Positions 16,651 through 28,320 of a stretch of DNA of 64,000 nt are shown one piece after another. The notes beneath the pieces were generated by a model that had not been told where the DNA came from, made no database searches, and saw only the letters and a list, made by a program, of their open reading frames with translations. Position 1 is the stretch's first letter. Every line of letters starts with the position of its first letter. This DNA is from Coriobacteriaceae bacterium (lineage in GTDB: Bacteria; Actinomycetota; Coriobacteriia; Coriobacteriales; QAMH01). A program made the position numbers and the translations under genes. Location of the stretch: the NCBI GenBank assembly GCA_025992705.1, contig DAJPGJ010000001.1, positions 1,116,001 to 1,180,000 on the forward strand, written 5' to 3'.

Positions 16651-17585
16651 TGTTGCAGCACAAGCACCTCATCGACATCGACGAATACTCTGCAGATGAG
16701 ATAATCGAGATTCTCGACACGGCAAAGAGCTTCAAGGAGGTCAACGACCGCACAATCAAGAAGCTCCCCACGCTGCGCGGTCGAACCATCATCAACCTCT
16801 TCCTCGAACCCTCGACGCGCACGCGCACGAGCTTCGAGATCGCCGGCAAGCGCCTTTCGGGTGATGTCATCAACTTCTCGGCATCGAGCTCCTCGACCAC
16901 CAAGGGCGAGACCCTGGCCGACACGGCCGAGACGCTCGACGCCATGAACTGCGATCTTATCGTCGTGCGCAGCAAGCAGGAGGGGGCTCCGCGCATCCTG
17001 ACCCAGCACATGGGCGCCCATGTGGTCAACGGTGGCGATGGCAAGCATCAGCATCCCACCCAGGCGCTGCTCGACGCCTTCACGATTCGCGAGACGCTCG
17101 GCCACATCGACGGCCTCAAGGTCGGCATCGTGGGTGACATCGCGCATTCCCGTGTCGTCGGCTCCCTCGTGCCGCTGCTCAAGATTATGGGGGCCGAGCC
17201 CATCGTAATCGGTCCGCCTACGCTCATGCCGGCACGTCCCGATGTCCTGGGAGCGCGTTGCTCCTATACGCTCGATGACGTTTTGCCGGAGCTCGACGTC
17301 GTCTACATGCTGCGCATCCAGCAAGAGCGCCTCGAATCCGCCGCGTTACCATCGCTACGGGAGTACGCGATGCTCTACGGCATCAATCTCGCACGCATGG
17401 ACGCGATGAAAGACGATGCGATCATCATGCATCCGGGTCCCATCAACCGCGGTGTCGAGCTTTCGCAAGATGCCGCCGATTCCGACCGTGCCGTGATTCT
17501 CGACCAGGTCAATTCGGGAGTTGCCGTGCGCATGGCCGTCATGTACCTACTGCTTGGAGGCGAAGACAATGGCGCTGCTGCTTAA
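16650..17585 (+). CDS. pyrB: Aspartate carbamoyltransferase catalytic chain
   Basis: The 311-residue protein contains FLEPSTRTRTSFE (carbamoyl phosphate site), HPTQALLDAFT, VGDIAHSRV and HPGPINRGVEL, all ATCase signatures. It condenses carbamoyl phosphate and aspartate. No pyrI regulatory chain follows, so the enzyme is presumably unregulated by nucleotides and controlled through PyrR. TGATG joins it to pyrR and it overlaps pyrC by 17 bases. Confidence 0.96.
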   Translation: MLQHKHLIDIDEYSADEIIEILDTAKSFKEVNDRTIKKLPTLRGRTIINLFLEPSTRTRTSFEIAGKRLSGDVINFSASSSSTTKGETLADTAETLDAMNCDLIVVRSKQEGAPRILTQHMGAHVVNGGDGKHQHPTQALLDAFTIRETLGHIDGLKVGIVGDIAHSRVVGSLVPLLKIMGAEPIVIGPPTLMPARPDVLGARCSYTLDDVLPELDVVYMLRIQQERLESAALPSLREYAMLYGINLARMDAMKDDAIIMHPGPINRGVELSQDAADSDRAVILDQVNSGVAVRMAVMYLLLGGEDNGAAA

Positions 17586-18870
17586 AGATGCCCATGTGAT
17601 CGATCCGCAAAACGGAATTGACGAGGTAACGAACGTCCTCGTGCGCGACGGCCTCGTCGTTGCCGTCGGCACGGATATCGAACTTCCCGAGAAGCTTCTC
17701 GTGAAGGATTGCGCGGGCAAGTACCTCGTCCCCGGCATGGTCGACGTGCACGTGCACTTCCGCGATCCGGGCCAGGAATACAAGGAAGACATCATCACCG
17801 GCATGCGCGCCGCCGCCCATGGGGGGTTCACGGGTGTCGTGCCCATGGCCAACACCAATCCCGTGATCGACACGGGTGCCATGGTCGAGTACCTTCTCGA
17901 GAAGGGCGCCTGGGAGCCAGGTCGCACGCGCATCTATCCGCTTGGTGCCTGCACCAAGGGGCTTGCCGGCAAGGAGCTCGCCGAGATGGGCGATATGGTT
18001 GCCGCCGGTGCCGTCGCGTTTTCCGATGACGGCCATGGTATCCAGGACGGCGGCATGATGCGTCAGGTGCTCGATTATGCCAAGATGTTCGACACACCGG
18101 TGCTGAGCCACTGCCAGATGGAGGATATCGTTGGCGCTGGCGTGGTCAACGAGGGTGTCGTCTCGACACGCCTGGGCCTCGCCGGTTGGCCTGCCGCAGG
18201 CGAGGAAACGCAGATCATGCGCGATATCGAGCTTGCGCGCCTCACGGGTTGCCACGTCCACATCCAACATCTCACCACGGCGCGTGCTGTCGACATGGTC
18301 GCTCGCGCAAAGGCCGAGGGTGTTCCCGTTACCTGCGAGGTCACGCCCCACCACCTCTTCCTCAACGAAGATGACATCAAGGCAGACAATTACGACACAA
18401 ATCTCAAAATGAATCCGCCGCTGCGCACCAAGGAGGATAACCTCGCCTTGCAGGAGGCCCTCATCGACGGGCGCATAGATATGGTTGCCACCGACCATGC
18501 TCCACATGCCGCCCACGAGAAGGCTCTCGAGTTCAATCGTGCACCCTTTGGCACGACGGGCCTCGAGACGGCGCTTGGCCTATTGCTTACCGAGCTCGTG
18601 CTGCCAGGTAAGATGTCCTGGCAGCGTCTCGTCGAGGTCACGTCCATCGCTCCGCGCAATCTCATTGGCGTGGAGCAAGTCGAGCTGATCGAGGGTTCCA
18701 CGGCTGACTACACCATCATCGACCCGGCTCTTGATTGGGTGGTCGAGGCCGATGACTTCTACTCGCGCTCCAAGAACTCGGCGTTTCTCGGATGGAAGCT
18801 CACCGGGCGTCCAACGGACGTCTTCGTAGATGGTTATGCCAGCATGGAAGATGGTGTCGTGACCTTCTAG
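17569..18870 (+). CDS. pyrC: Dihydroorotase
   Basis: The 433-residue amidohydrolase has VPGMVDVHVHFRDPGQEYKED with the HxH metal pair, MANTNPV, HCQMEDI, and DMVATDHAPH with the third metal ligand set, typical of class I dihydroorotases. It cyclises carbamoyl aspartate. ATG 17569 follows TGGAGG inside pyrB; the open frame further upstream is in the overlap. A GC hairpin and a second leader separate it from carA. Confidence 0.95.
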   Translation: MALLLKDAHVIDPQNGIDEVTNVLVRDGLVVAVGTDIELPEKLLVKDCAGKYLVPGMVDVHVHFRDPGQEYKEDIITGMRAAAHGGFTGVVPMANTNPVIDTGAMVEYLLEKGAWEPGRTRIYPLGACTKGLAGKELAEMGDMVAAGAVAFSDDGHGIQDGGMMRQVLDYAKMFDTPVLSHCQMEDIVGAGVVNEGVVSTRLGLAGWPAAGEETQIMRDIELARLTGCHVHIQHLTTARAVDMVARAKAEGVPVTCEVTPHHLFLNEDDIKADNYDTNLKMNPPLRTKEDNLALQEALIDGRIDMVATDHAPHAAHEKALEFNRAPFGTTGLETALGLLLTELVLPGKMSWQRLVEVTSIAPRNLIGVEQVELIEGSTADYTIIDPALDWVVEADDFYSRSKNSAFLGWKLTGRPTDVFVDGYASMEDGVVTF

Positions 18871-18897
18871 CTTTTCGTTTCAAGTATGTGAACAAAT

Positions 18898-18921
18898 GCA
18901 CCCGCACTTCGATGCGGGTGC
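18898..18921 (+). terminator. Perfect hairpin between pyrC and carA
   Basis: gcacccgca (18898-18906) and tgcgggtgc (18913-18921) form a 9-bp perfect stem with a cttcga loop. It is followed by tatagttccc, not a T run, so it may be a poor terminator, an mRNA 3' stabiliser, or part of the carA promoter region. Confidence 0.45.
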
Positions 18922-18927
18922 TATAGT
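18919..18927 (+). promoter_or_regulatory. Probable extended -10 promoter of carA
   Basis: TG-c-TATAGT overlaps the right foot of the preceding hairpin and lies 15 bases before the leader block AACCTTTAA, as at pyrR. It suggests that carA-carB has its own PyrR-controlled transcript. Confidence 0.45.
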
Positions 18928-18942
18928 TCCCTGCGGTCATAC

Positions 18943-18980
18943 AACCTTTAACGAGCGGTCCCGTGAGACCGACAAGGGAG
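18943..18980 (+). promoter_or_regulatory. PyrR-binding RNA hairpin over the carA ribosome binding site
   Basis: AACCTTTAA, 3 bases, GCGGTCCCGTGAGACCGAC, AAGGGAG: the same parts and spacing as the pyrR leader. The stem is GGUC/GACC (fully Watson-Crick) where pyrR has GGUC/GGCC (one wobble), and the variable loop base differs (U for A) at a position that the PyrR consensus leaves free. Confidence 0.82.
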
Positions 18981-18986
18981 ATGAAC

Positions 18987-20251
18987 ATGTCATTGCACAG
19001 CACTATGCCAGCCGTTCTCATGCTCGAGGACGGAACGACCTTTGAGGGTCATGCCTGCGGATGCGCGGGCGAGGCCTTCGGCGAAATCGTCTTCAACACC
19101 TCGATGAGCGGTTACCAGGAAATCCTGAGTGACCCCTCATACGCAGGCCAGATTGTGGCGATGACCTATCCGCATATCGGCAACTATGGTGTGAACGAAG
19201 CCGATGCCCAGTCACGGGGCTGCTTTTGCCGTGGTCTCGTCGTGCGCGCCATGTGCGACGCTCCGAGCAACTTTCGTGCGGAGATGCCGCTTCCCGCGTA
19301 TCTTGCCGCTCGTGGCATCGTTGCCATCGAAGGTATCGACACACGCAAACTCGTGCGGCACGTGCGCGAGCACGGCGCGATGAAGGCGGTCATCTCGACG
19401 GAATGCGATGACATTCCGAGCCTCGCGAAGCGTCTTGAAGGGTCTTCCGGAATCATCGGGCACAACTTCGCCGCCGAGGTCTCCTGCGAGCAACCTTATG
19501 AGCTCGCGTCGCTTTCCGGTGCCGGTCGTCATCATGTCGCCGCCCTTGATTGTGGCATCAAGACGGGCATACTCGATGGTCTGCGCACGCATGGATGCGA
19601 CGTGACGGTCGTGCCCTGGGACACGGCACTTGACGATGTTCTCGCCCTCAATCCCGATGGCGTCTTTCTCTCCAATGGACCGGGAGATCCGCAGGCGGTT
19701 GCGCCGGCATACGAACTTGCCCACCGGCTTATCGGAAAGCTTCCGGTCTTTGGCATTTGCCTTGGCCACCAGATGCTCTCCATTGCCGCCGGTGCTCGTA
19801 TCGAGAAGCTCAAATACGGCCATCATGGTGGTAATCAGCCCGTCATGAACCTGCGTACGGGAGCTGTCGAGATCACGGCGCAGAATCACGGCTTCGACCA
19901 GGTCTTCGAGAGCATCGGACCGCTCGTGCCCGAGCTCTCGGGCGGTCTTGTCGAGCATCCCGAAAGCCTATTGTTCTGGAGCGGGCATCGCATCGCCCCC
20001 GTCGTCGAGTCGAGTGAGTTTGGCCGTATCCAGCTCACGCATCTCAACCTCAACGACGGCACGCCGGAGGGCATGGCGTTTCTCGACCATCCCGTGTTCT
20101 CGGTGCAATACCATCCGGAGGCAGATCCCGGTCCGCACGATTCCTCGTATCTCTTCGAGGCGTTTTCCCGTCTGATGGATGGCCGAAGCGACTATTTGGA
20201 TATCGAGGTACGCCAGGCCCGCGAACTCGCGGATGGAAAGGAGCGTGCCTG

Positions 20252-20252
<1 letters not shown>
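18987..20252 (+). CDS. carA: Carbamoyl-phosphate synthase small (glutaminase) subunit
   Basis: The 421-residue protein has LEDGTTFEG, FNTSMSGYQEILSDPSY, a class I glutamine amidotransferase nucleophile C258 in FGICLGHQML, and YHPEADPGPHDS with the catalytic histidine and glutamate. It frees ammonia from glutamine for CarB. ATG 18987 is 6 bases after AAGGGAG; ATG 18981 abuts it and is less likely. It is 1 base coupled to carB (TGATG). It is longer than the roughly 360-380 residues common in the family, with extra residues around 330-370 of the C-terminal half. Confidence 0.95.
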
Positions 20253-23455
<3,203 letters not shown>

Positions 23456-23473
23456 GAGCGGCGGACATATTTT

Positions 23474-23641
23474 GCGAAGGGTGTTGCTTTTACGGGCTGG
23501 CTCTCGCACCCGACATGCATCTCGCGCGATGCTGCTGCGGAACTCGCGTGCGCAAACCGCACGCTCAGACAGTCCTCGCAAGATCGCATCGCGCTCGACG
23601 CATGTCTGCTCGAGATGCCCGTAAAAGCGACACCCTTGCGC
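23474..23641. repeat. Large palindromic repeat, family B, copy 1
   Basis: Outer arms at 23474-23497 and 23617-23641 pair over about 24 bases with few mismatches (gcgaagggtgttgctttt against aaaagcgacacccttgcgc). An inner stem cgcgatgc (23525-23532) / gcatcgcg (23586-23593) encloses a 53-base core that contains the hairpin gcgtgcg/cgcacgc. The same core and stem, with paired base changes, occur at 63932-64000. With the short palindrome that follows, it fills most of the gap 23456-23780. Confidence 0.82.
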
Positions 23642-23650
23642 TACAACAGT

Positions 23651-23677
23651 GTGCCAAGGGGTCCGACCCTTTGACAC
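23651..23677. repeat. 27-bp palindrome between carB and pyrK
   Basis: gtgccaaggggtc and gaccctttgacac flank a single c. As RNA all but one of the 13 pairs can form (one G-U). No T run follows. It may be another small repeat or an attenuating hairpin before pyrK. Confidence 0.5.
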
Positions 23678-23780
23678 ATCCGCCCCGTAAGTTTTGTCCG
23701 GTCCCCCTCTCTTGTGCCCTCCGATGCATTATCATGATGTCAATTCACATCGGATGTTTCGAAGGGAAGTTCGCGAGAAC

Positions 23781-24575
23781 ATGGTCCAGAAGCTTCAGGA
23801 GAGTGGCCCGGTCCTCTTCAATAGGCAAATTGCCGAGGGTATCTATCACCTGTCCGTGTTGGCTCCTCGCATTGCCGCTGCCGCATGTCCCGGTCAGTTC
23901 GTTCAAGTCAAGGTTGCAAGCAAGCCTTCGGTTCAGTTCCTGCGCATGCCCTTTGCCGTCTTCGATGTCGATGTAGACGCAGGTTCCGTTGACATCTGCT
24001 ATCAGGTCGTCGGCGACGGGACCGAGCAGCTGACGCATGTTGGCATTGGCGATGAGGTCGATCTCGTTGGCCCCATCGGTAACGGCTGGCATGTTCCCGC
24101 GGGGGTAACGCATGCGTTGCTTGCTTGCGGTGGTGTGGGTACTCCGGCTCTCAAGCTTCTTGCAGACGAACTCGCCGCGCAAGGTGCGCGCGTCGATGTC
24201 GTCATCGGAGCCACGACGGCCGATCGTGTCGCCTGCACGGAGCAGTTCGAGGACAGCGTGCGCCGCTCGCAGGGCGCTCTCTATATCGCAACCGATGACG
24301 GATCGATGGGCGTCAAGGGCTTCGTGAACGCCGTCACCGACGAGCTCCTCGCCACAAATGACTACGATTACGTCGCCGTGTGCGGGCCGCCTCTCATGGA
24401 GCGCTCCGTGGCGCTTCCCGCCATCGAGCATGGCGTGACCTGCGAGGTCTCGATGGAGCGACTCATGGCCTGCGGTGTTGGCGCATGCCTGGGTTGCGTT
24501 GTCGAGACAACGGGCGGTCTCAAGCGCTGTTGCGTCGATGGTCCCGTCTTCGATGCAAGCGAGGTGATCTGGTGA
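23781..24575 (+). CDS. pyrK: Dihydroorotate dehydrogenase electron transfer subunit PyrK
   Basis: The 264-residue product has the ferredoxin-reductase-like FAD region (PGQFVQVK, FLRMPFAVFD), a nucleotide-binding LACGGVGTPALKLLA, and the C-terminal cluster cysteines in CGVGACLGCV and KRCCVDGPVF that hold the 2Fe-2S of PyrK. It passes electrons from dihydroorotate to NAD+. I took ATG 23781; ATG 23754 would add nine residues, and GAAGGGAAG at 23760-23768 favours the later start although the spacing (12) is long. It overlaps pyrD by one base. Confidence 0.92.
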   Translation: MVQKLQESGPVLFNRQIAEGIYHLSVLAPRIAAAACPGQFVQVKVASKPSVQFLRMPFAVFDVDVDAGSVDICYQVVGDGTEQLTHVGIGDEVDLVGPIGNGWHVPAGVTHALLACGGVGTPALKLLADELAAQGARVDVVIGATTADRVACTEQFEDSVRRSQGALYIATDDGSMGVKGFVNAVTDELLATNDYDYVAVCGPPLMERSVALPAIEHGVTCEVSMERLMACGVGACLGCVVETTGGLKRCCVDGPVFDASEVIW

Positions 24576-25492
24576 TGAGCATGCCCGATATGCATGTCGA
24601 CGTCGGCGGCTTGTCGATGAAAAATCCCGTGACGGTTGCCTCGGGGACTTTCGGTCATGGCGAGGAGTTCGCCGATTTCCTCGACGTTTCGCGGTTGGGT
24701 GCCGTTACGACGAAAGGTGTCTCACCCAGGCCCTGGGACGGCAACGCAACGCCGCGCATTGCCGAGGTGCCATGCGGCATGCTCAATTCCATCGGTCTGC
24801 AAAACCCCGGTGTCGAGGAGTTTTGCGCAAGTCAGCTGTCGTGGCTTGCGACGCAGGACACGGCTGTCATCGTGAACGTTTCGGGCCATACGCTCGACGA
24901 GTACGTACAGGTCATAGAGCGTCTCGAGGACGAGCCGGGCGTCGATGCCTACGAGGTGAACATTTCGTGCCCCAACGTGGATGCTGGTGGCATGACCTTC
25001 GGCACCGACCCGGAACAGGCCGCGCAGGTGACCGCAGCCGTGCGTCAGTGCACGAAGCGCCCCCTTATCGTGAAGCTCACCCCCAACGTCACCGATATCA
25101 CCGTCATCGCCAAGGCCGTCGAGTCGGCCGGTGCCGATGCGGTGAGTCTCATCAACACCCTGCTTGGCATGGCGATTGATGCCAAGCGCCGCAAACCCAA
25201 GCTGGCACGTGTCGTAGGTGGTCTGTCTGGCCCCGCTATCAAGCCCGTTGCGTTACGCATGGTATGGGAGACGTACAACGCCGTCGACATCCCCATCATC
25301 GGCATGGGCGGTATCTCGTCTGGTGAAGATGCGATTGAGTTCGTGCTCGCCGGTGCGACGGCGGTGGCTGTGGGTGCGGCGAACTTCGTCAATCCGCTTG
25401 CAAGCGTGCACGTGCTCGACGGAATGATTGCATATTGCGAGGAAAATGGCGTTTCACGAATAAGCGAGCTCATTGGAGCATTGGAGGTATAG
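24575..25492 (+). CDS. pyrD: Dihydroorotate dehydrogenase, class 1B catalytic subunit
   Basis: The 305-residue flavoprotein has VASGTFGHGEEF, VTTKGVSPRPWDGN, CGMLNSIGLQNPG, the cysteine in EVNISCPNVDAGG that acts as catalytic base in class 1 enzymes, KLTPNVTDI and GMGGISSGEDA. Partnered with the adjacent pyrK it is the NAD-linked 1B type, which suits an anaerobe without need of a quinone. ATG 24575 overlaps the pyrK stop and follows GAGGTGATC. Confidence 0.95.
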   Translation: MSMPDMHVDVGGLSMKNPVTVASGTFGHGEEFADFLDVSRLGAVTTKGVSPRPWDGNATPRIAEVPCGMLNSIGLQNPGVEEFCASQLSWLATQDTAVIVNVSGHTLDEYVQVIERLEDEPGVDAYEVNISCPNVDAGGMTFGTDPEQAAQVTAAVRQCTKRPLIVKLTPNVTDITVIAKAVESAGADAVSLINTLLGMAIDAKRRKPKLARVVGGLSGPAIKPVALRMVWETYNAVDIPIIGMGGISSGEDAIEFVLAGATAVAVGAANFVNPLASVHVLDGMIAYCEENGVSRISELIGALEV

Positions 25493-25497
25493 CGCAT

Positions 25498-26226
25498 ATG
25501 GAATGGAAGAGCGAAGCTGCCAAAGACCGCATCATCGTCGCGCTCGACTGCTCGGGTGATGAGGCCGTCGTGCTCGGCGAGAAGCTCGCGGGGCATGCCC
25601 GGTGGGTGAAGATCGGCATGACCTTGTATTACGCAGTCGGCCCCTCCATCGTGAACACGATGCACAAGCTCGGCTTCAAGGTCTTTCTCGACCTCAAGCT
25701 GCATGATATTCCCCACCAGGTCTATGGTGCTGCCAGTTCCATCGCACAAGCTGGTGCAGACCTCTTCACCGTGCACGCGAGTGGCGGCGAGCTCATGCTC
25801 GAGTCTGCCGAGCGCGGCGCACGCAAGGGCGCTGCCGATGCCGGCCATGAGGACAACGTCCCGGCGGTCTGTGCGATTACGGTGCTCACGAGCATGGACG
25901 CCGATCAGCTCGCCTCCGTCGGCATCGACGTGTCGCCTGCCGAGCAGGTCGAGCGTCTCGCCACGCTTGCGTCCGAGGCGGGGCTTGACGGCATCGTGTG
26001 CTCTCCCATGGAGGCAAATCAGATGAGGGAGCTCCTCGGTCCCGATGCCATTATCATCACGCCGGGCGTCAGGCCCAAGGGCGCTGCGTTGGGCGATCAG
26101 AGCCGAGTTGCCACACCCGCCGAGGCTTTTGCGGCAGGTGCCTCGCACCTTGTCATCGGTCGTCCCATCACGCGTGCGGCAGACCCCGTCGCCGCGTTCG
26201 AAGAGATTGCCGCCGAGCTCGACTAG
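25498..26226 (+). CDS. pyrF: Orotidine-5'-phosphate decarboxylase
   Basis: The 242-residue protein has RIIVALDC, FLDLKLHDIPHQV (the catalytic D-K-x-x-D array), and TPGVRPKGAALGDQ, the phosphate-gripping loop of class I OMP decarboxylases. It makes UMP. ATG 25498 follows GGAGG at 25483-25487 by 10 bases. It completes the route started by carAB and pyrBC. Confidence 0.95.
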   Translation: MEWKSEAAKDRIIVALDCSGDEAVVLGEKLAGHARWVKIGMTLYYAVGPSIVNTMHKLGFKVFLDLKLHDIPHQVYGAASSIAQAGADLFTVHASGGELMLESAERGARKGAADAGHEDNVPAVCAITVLTSMDADQLASVGIDVSPAEQVERLATLASEAGLDGIVCSPMEANQMRELLGPDAIIITPGVRPKGAALGDQSRVATPAEAFAAGASHLVIGRPITRAADPVAAFEEIAAELD

Positions 26227-26240
26227 AGACGGATGAATCT

Positions 26241-26792
26241 ATGGATCAAGGAACGCTCTATGTCATATCGGGCCCTTCGGGAGCGGGCAAGGGGACGCTC
26301 GTCTCCGCACTGCTGAAAGAGTGCCCTCACATCGTGTTGTCGGTTTCCGCCACGACGCGTCAGCCCCGCGAGGGCGAGATTGACGGCGTGCATTATCATT
26401 TTCTCACCATCGAGGAGTTCGAGAACACTATCGAAGAGGACGGCTTCATCGAGTGGGCCAAGGTGCATTCCAACTATTACGGCACGCCGCTCGCACCCAT
26501 TGAGGAGCATCTTGCGAAGGGGGATACCGTGCTGCTCGAGATTGACGTCCAAGGCGCCTTCCAGGTGCTCGATAAGATCCCGCAGGCCAAGCTCATTTTC
26601 ATCGCTCCTCCGTCAATCGAGGAACTCGAGCGCAGACTGCGTGGCCGCGGGACCGAATCCGAGGAGGTCATCGCCCAGCGTCTTGCCAATGCGGCTGGCG
26701 AGATGGAGGCTGCGGATAGGTACGATTACGTCATCGTCAACGACGATGTGCAGGGGGCTACCAAAGAGCTCGCGCGCGTGTTAGAATGCTAG
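26241..26792 (+). CDS. gmk: Guanylate kinase
   Basis: VISGPSGAGKGTLV gives the P-loop, and SATTRQPREGEIDGVHYHF, NYYGTP and LLEIDVQGA are guanylate kinase signatures. The 183-residue enzyme phosphorylates GMP to GDP. ATG 26241 lies 14 bases after pyrF; the longer frame upstream runs inside pyrF. gmk followed by rpoZ is a widely conserved pair. Confidence 0.96.
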   Translation: MDQGTLYVISGPSGAGKGTLVSALLKECPHIVLSVSATTRQPREGEIDGVHYHFLTIEEFENTIEEDGFIEWAKVHSNYYGTPLAPIEEHLAKGDTVLLEIDVQGAFQVLDKIPQAKLIFIAPPSIEELERRLRGRGTESEEVIAQRLANAAGEMEAADRYDYVIVNDDVQGATKELARVLEC

Positions 26793-26835
26793 GTCGATTC
26801 AAAAACAACTCGTTCATTTGAGGAGCTTACCGCAT

Positions 26836-27096
26836 ATGTCTATTGTCGAACCACGTATTGACACCCTTCTCGATAAGACCCACGAAGACAAGTACCTGCT
26901 TTGCGCTATCGCTTCCAAGCGTGCGCGTGATATCAACGACATGATGCGTGGCCAGCGCGATCGTGCCGTCGCCCTGCAGTCTGTCAGCGAAATCGCCGAG
27001 TTCGCGGGTCGTAAGCCGCTATCTCTTGCCATGGAGGAGATTGCCCGTGGTGAGGTCTCCTACGACAAAACGGCCTTCATGAACGACAAGAGCTAG
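26836..27096 (+). CDS. rpoZ: RNA polymerase omega subunit
   Basis: The 86-residue protein has IDTLLDKTHEDKYLLCAIASKRARDIN, split here as the usual omega helix 1-2 region with the conserved ASKRARDIN-type block, then KPLSLAMEEIARGEV. It aids assembly of the core polymerase. AGGAGC at 26821-26826 supports ATG 26836 over the upstream in-frame codon at 26818. It sits between gmk and thiI. Confidence 0.92.
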   Translation: MSIVEPRIDTLLDKTHEDKYLLCAIASKRARDINDMMRGQRDRAVALQSVSEIAEFAGRKPLSLAMEEIARGEVSYDKTAFMNDKS

Positions 27097-27105
27097 GAGG
27101 AGCGC

Positions 27106-28320
27106 TTGTTCGAGCGTATCTGCCTCGTTCATTATCACGAGGTCGGCCTCAAGGGTCGCAATCGTGCCTCTTTCGAGCACCGTCTCCTCAGCAACATGGA
27201 GGCGGCGCTCGTTGCTTTTGACACCAAGGAGATATGCCGTATCTCCGGGCATCTTCTCGTCGTGTTCGAAAATGCGGACGATATTGAACCAGCTGCCCGG
27301 ATTCTGCTGCAGGTTCCCGGCGTCGCACGCGTGTCACGTGGCTGGCGCTGCGCACGCGACCCCGAGGAATATAACCTTTGCGCCGAGCTCGCGATGATGG
27401 ATTGCGGTGAGTTCGAGTCTTTCAAGGTCGTCGCGCGCCGCTCAAACACCGATTATCCCATCGACTCCATGCAGCTCAACCAACTCGTTGGGGCGCATCT
27501 ATGCGCTTTTGCCCCCGACAAGAAGGTCAAGATGAAGGACCCGGACGTCAAGGTTCACGTCGAGATCATCCAGGGCAGCGCCTATGTCTTCTCGCGTAGC
27601 GATCGTGGCATTGGCGGCTTGCCCGTGGGAACGGCCGGCAAGGTCGTGAGTCTCATGTCCGGTGGTATCGATAGTCCCGTTGCCACCTGGAAGCTCATGA
27701 AGCGTGGCGCCGTCGTCGTGGGCGTCCACTTCTCGGGTGCCCCCGTGACCGATGACGCGAGCGAGTACATCGTTGATGACCTTGCGCATGCGCTTGCGCC
27801 GGCGGGTGGTATCGGCCGCATCTACACGATTCCCTTCGGTAACTACCAAAAGGCTATCGCAAGCGAATGTCCACCCAACTTGCGCATCGTACTCTACCGA
27901 CGCCTCATGTTCCGTATCGCACAGGGTATCGCGCGCATTGAAAACGCGAAGGCGCTTGTCACCGGCGAGTCACTCGGTCAGGTTGCGAGCCAGACTCTCG
28001 AGAACATAGCCGCCGTCAATGCCGTTGTCGATATTCCGGTGCTGCGTCCACTCATCGGAAGCGACAAGCTCGAGATCATCGACGTCGCCAAGCAGCTCGG
28101 CACCTTCGAGATCTCCTCGCGTCCGGCCGATGACTGCTGCACGCTGTTCATGCCTCGCTCGCCCGAGACGCATGCGCGCATCAAGGATTGCGAGGCGGCC
28201 GAGGCCCTCGTGCCGATAGACGCATGGATCGACGAGATTCTCGATAATCTCGAGTACCGCGACTATCCCTGCCCATCGTACAAAGCGCCGCGTAAGATGC
28301 GGCGAGAGGGGAGTGACTGA
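27106..28320 (+). CDS. thiI: tRNA 4-thiouridine synthetase ThiI
   Basis: The 404-residue protein has an N-terminal ferredoxin-like/THUMP part (HYHEVGLKGRNR, then FKVVARRSNTDYPIDSM) and a PP-loop domain (SLMSGGIDSPVATW). No C-terminal rhodanese domain is present, the usual short form in Gram-positives that relies on a dedicated cysteine desulfurase. It makes s4U8 in tRNA and may feed thiamine synthesis. The start is TTG at 27106, 4 bases after GGAGGAGC; no ATG or GTG precedes the conserved HYHEVGLKG. Confidence 0.93.
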   Translation: MFERICLVHYHEVGLKGRNRASFEHRLLSNMEAALVAFDTKEICRISGHLLVVFENADDIEPAARILLQVPGVARVSRGWRCARDPEEYNLCAELAMMDCGEFESFKVVARRSNTDYPIDSMQLNQLVGAHLCAFAPDKKVKMKDPDVKVHVEIIQGSAYVFSRSDRGIGGLPVGTAGKVVSLMSGGIDSPVATWKLMKRGAVVVGVHFSGAPVTDDASEYIVDDLAHALAPAGGIGRIYTIPFGNYQKAIASECPPNLRIVLYRRLMFRIAQGIARIENAKALVTGESLGQVASQTLENIAAVNAVVDIPVLRPLIGSDKLEIIDVAKQLGTFEISSRPADDCCTLFMPRSPETHARIKDCEAAEALVPIDAWIDEILDNLEYRDYPCPSYKAPRKMRREGSD

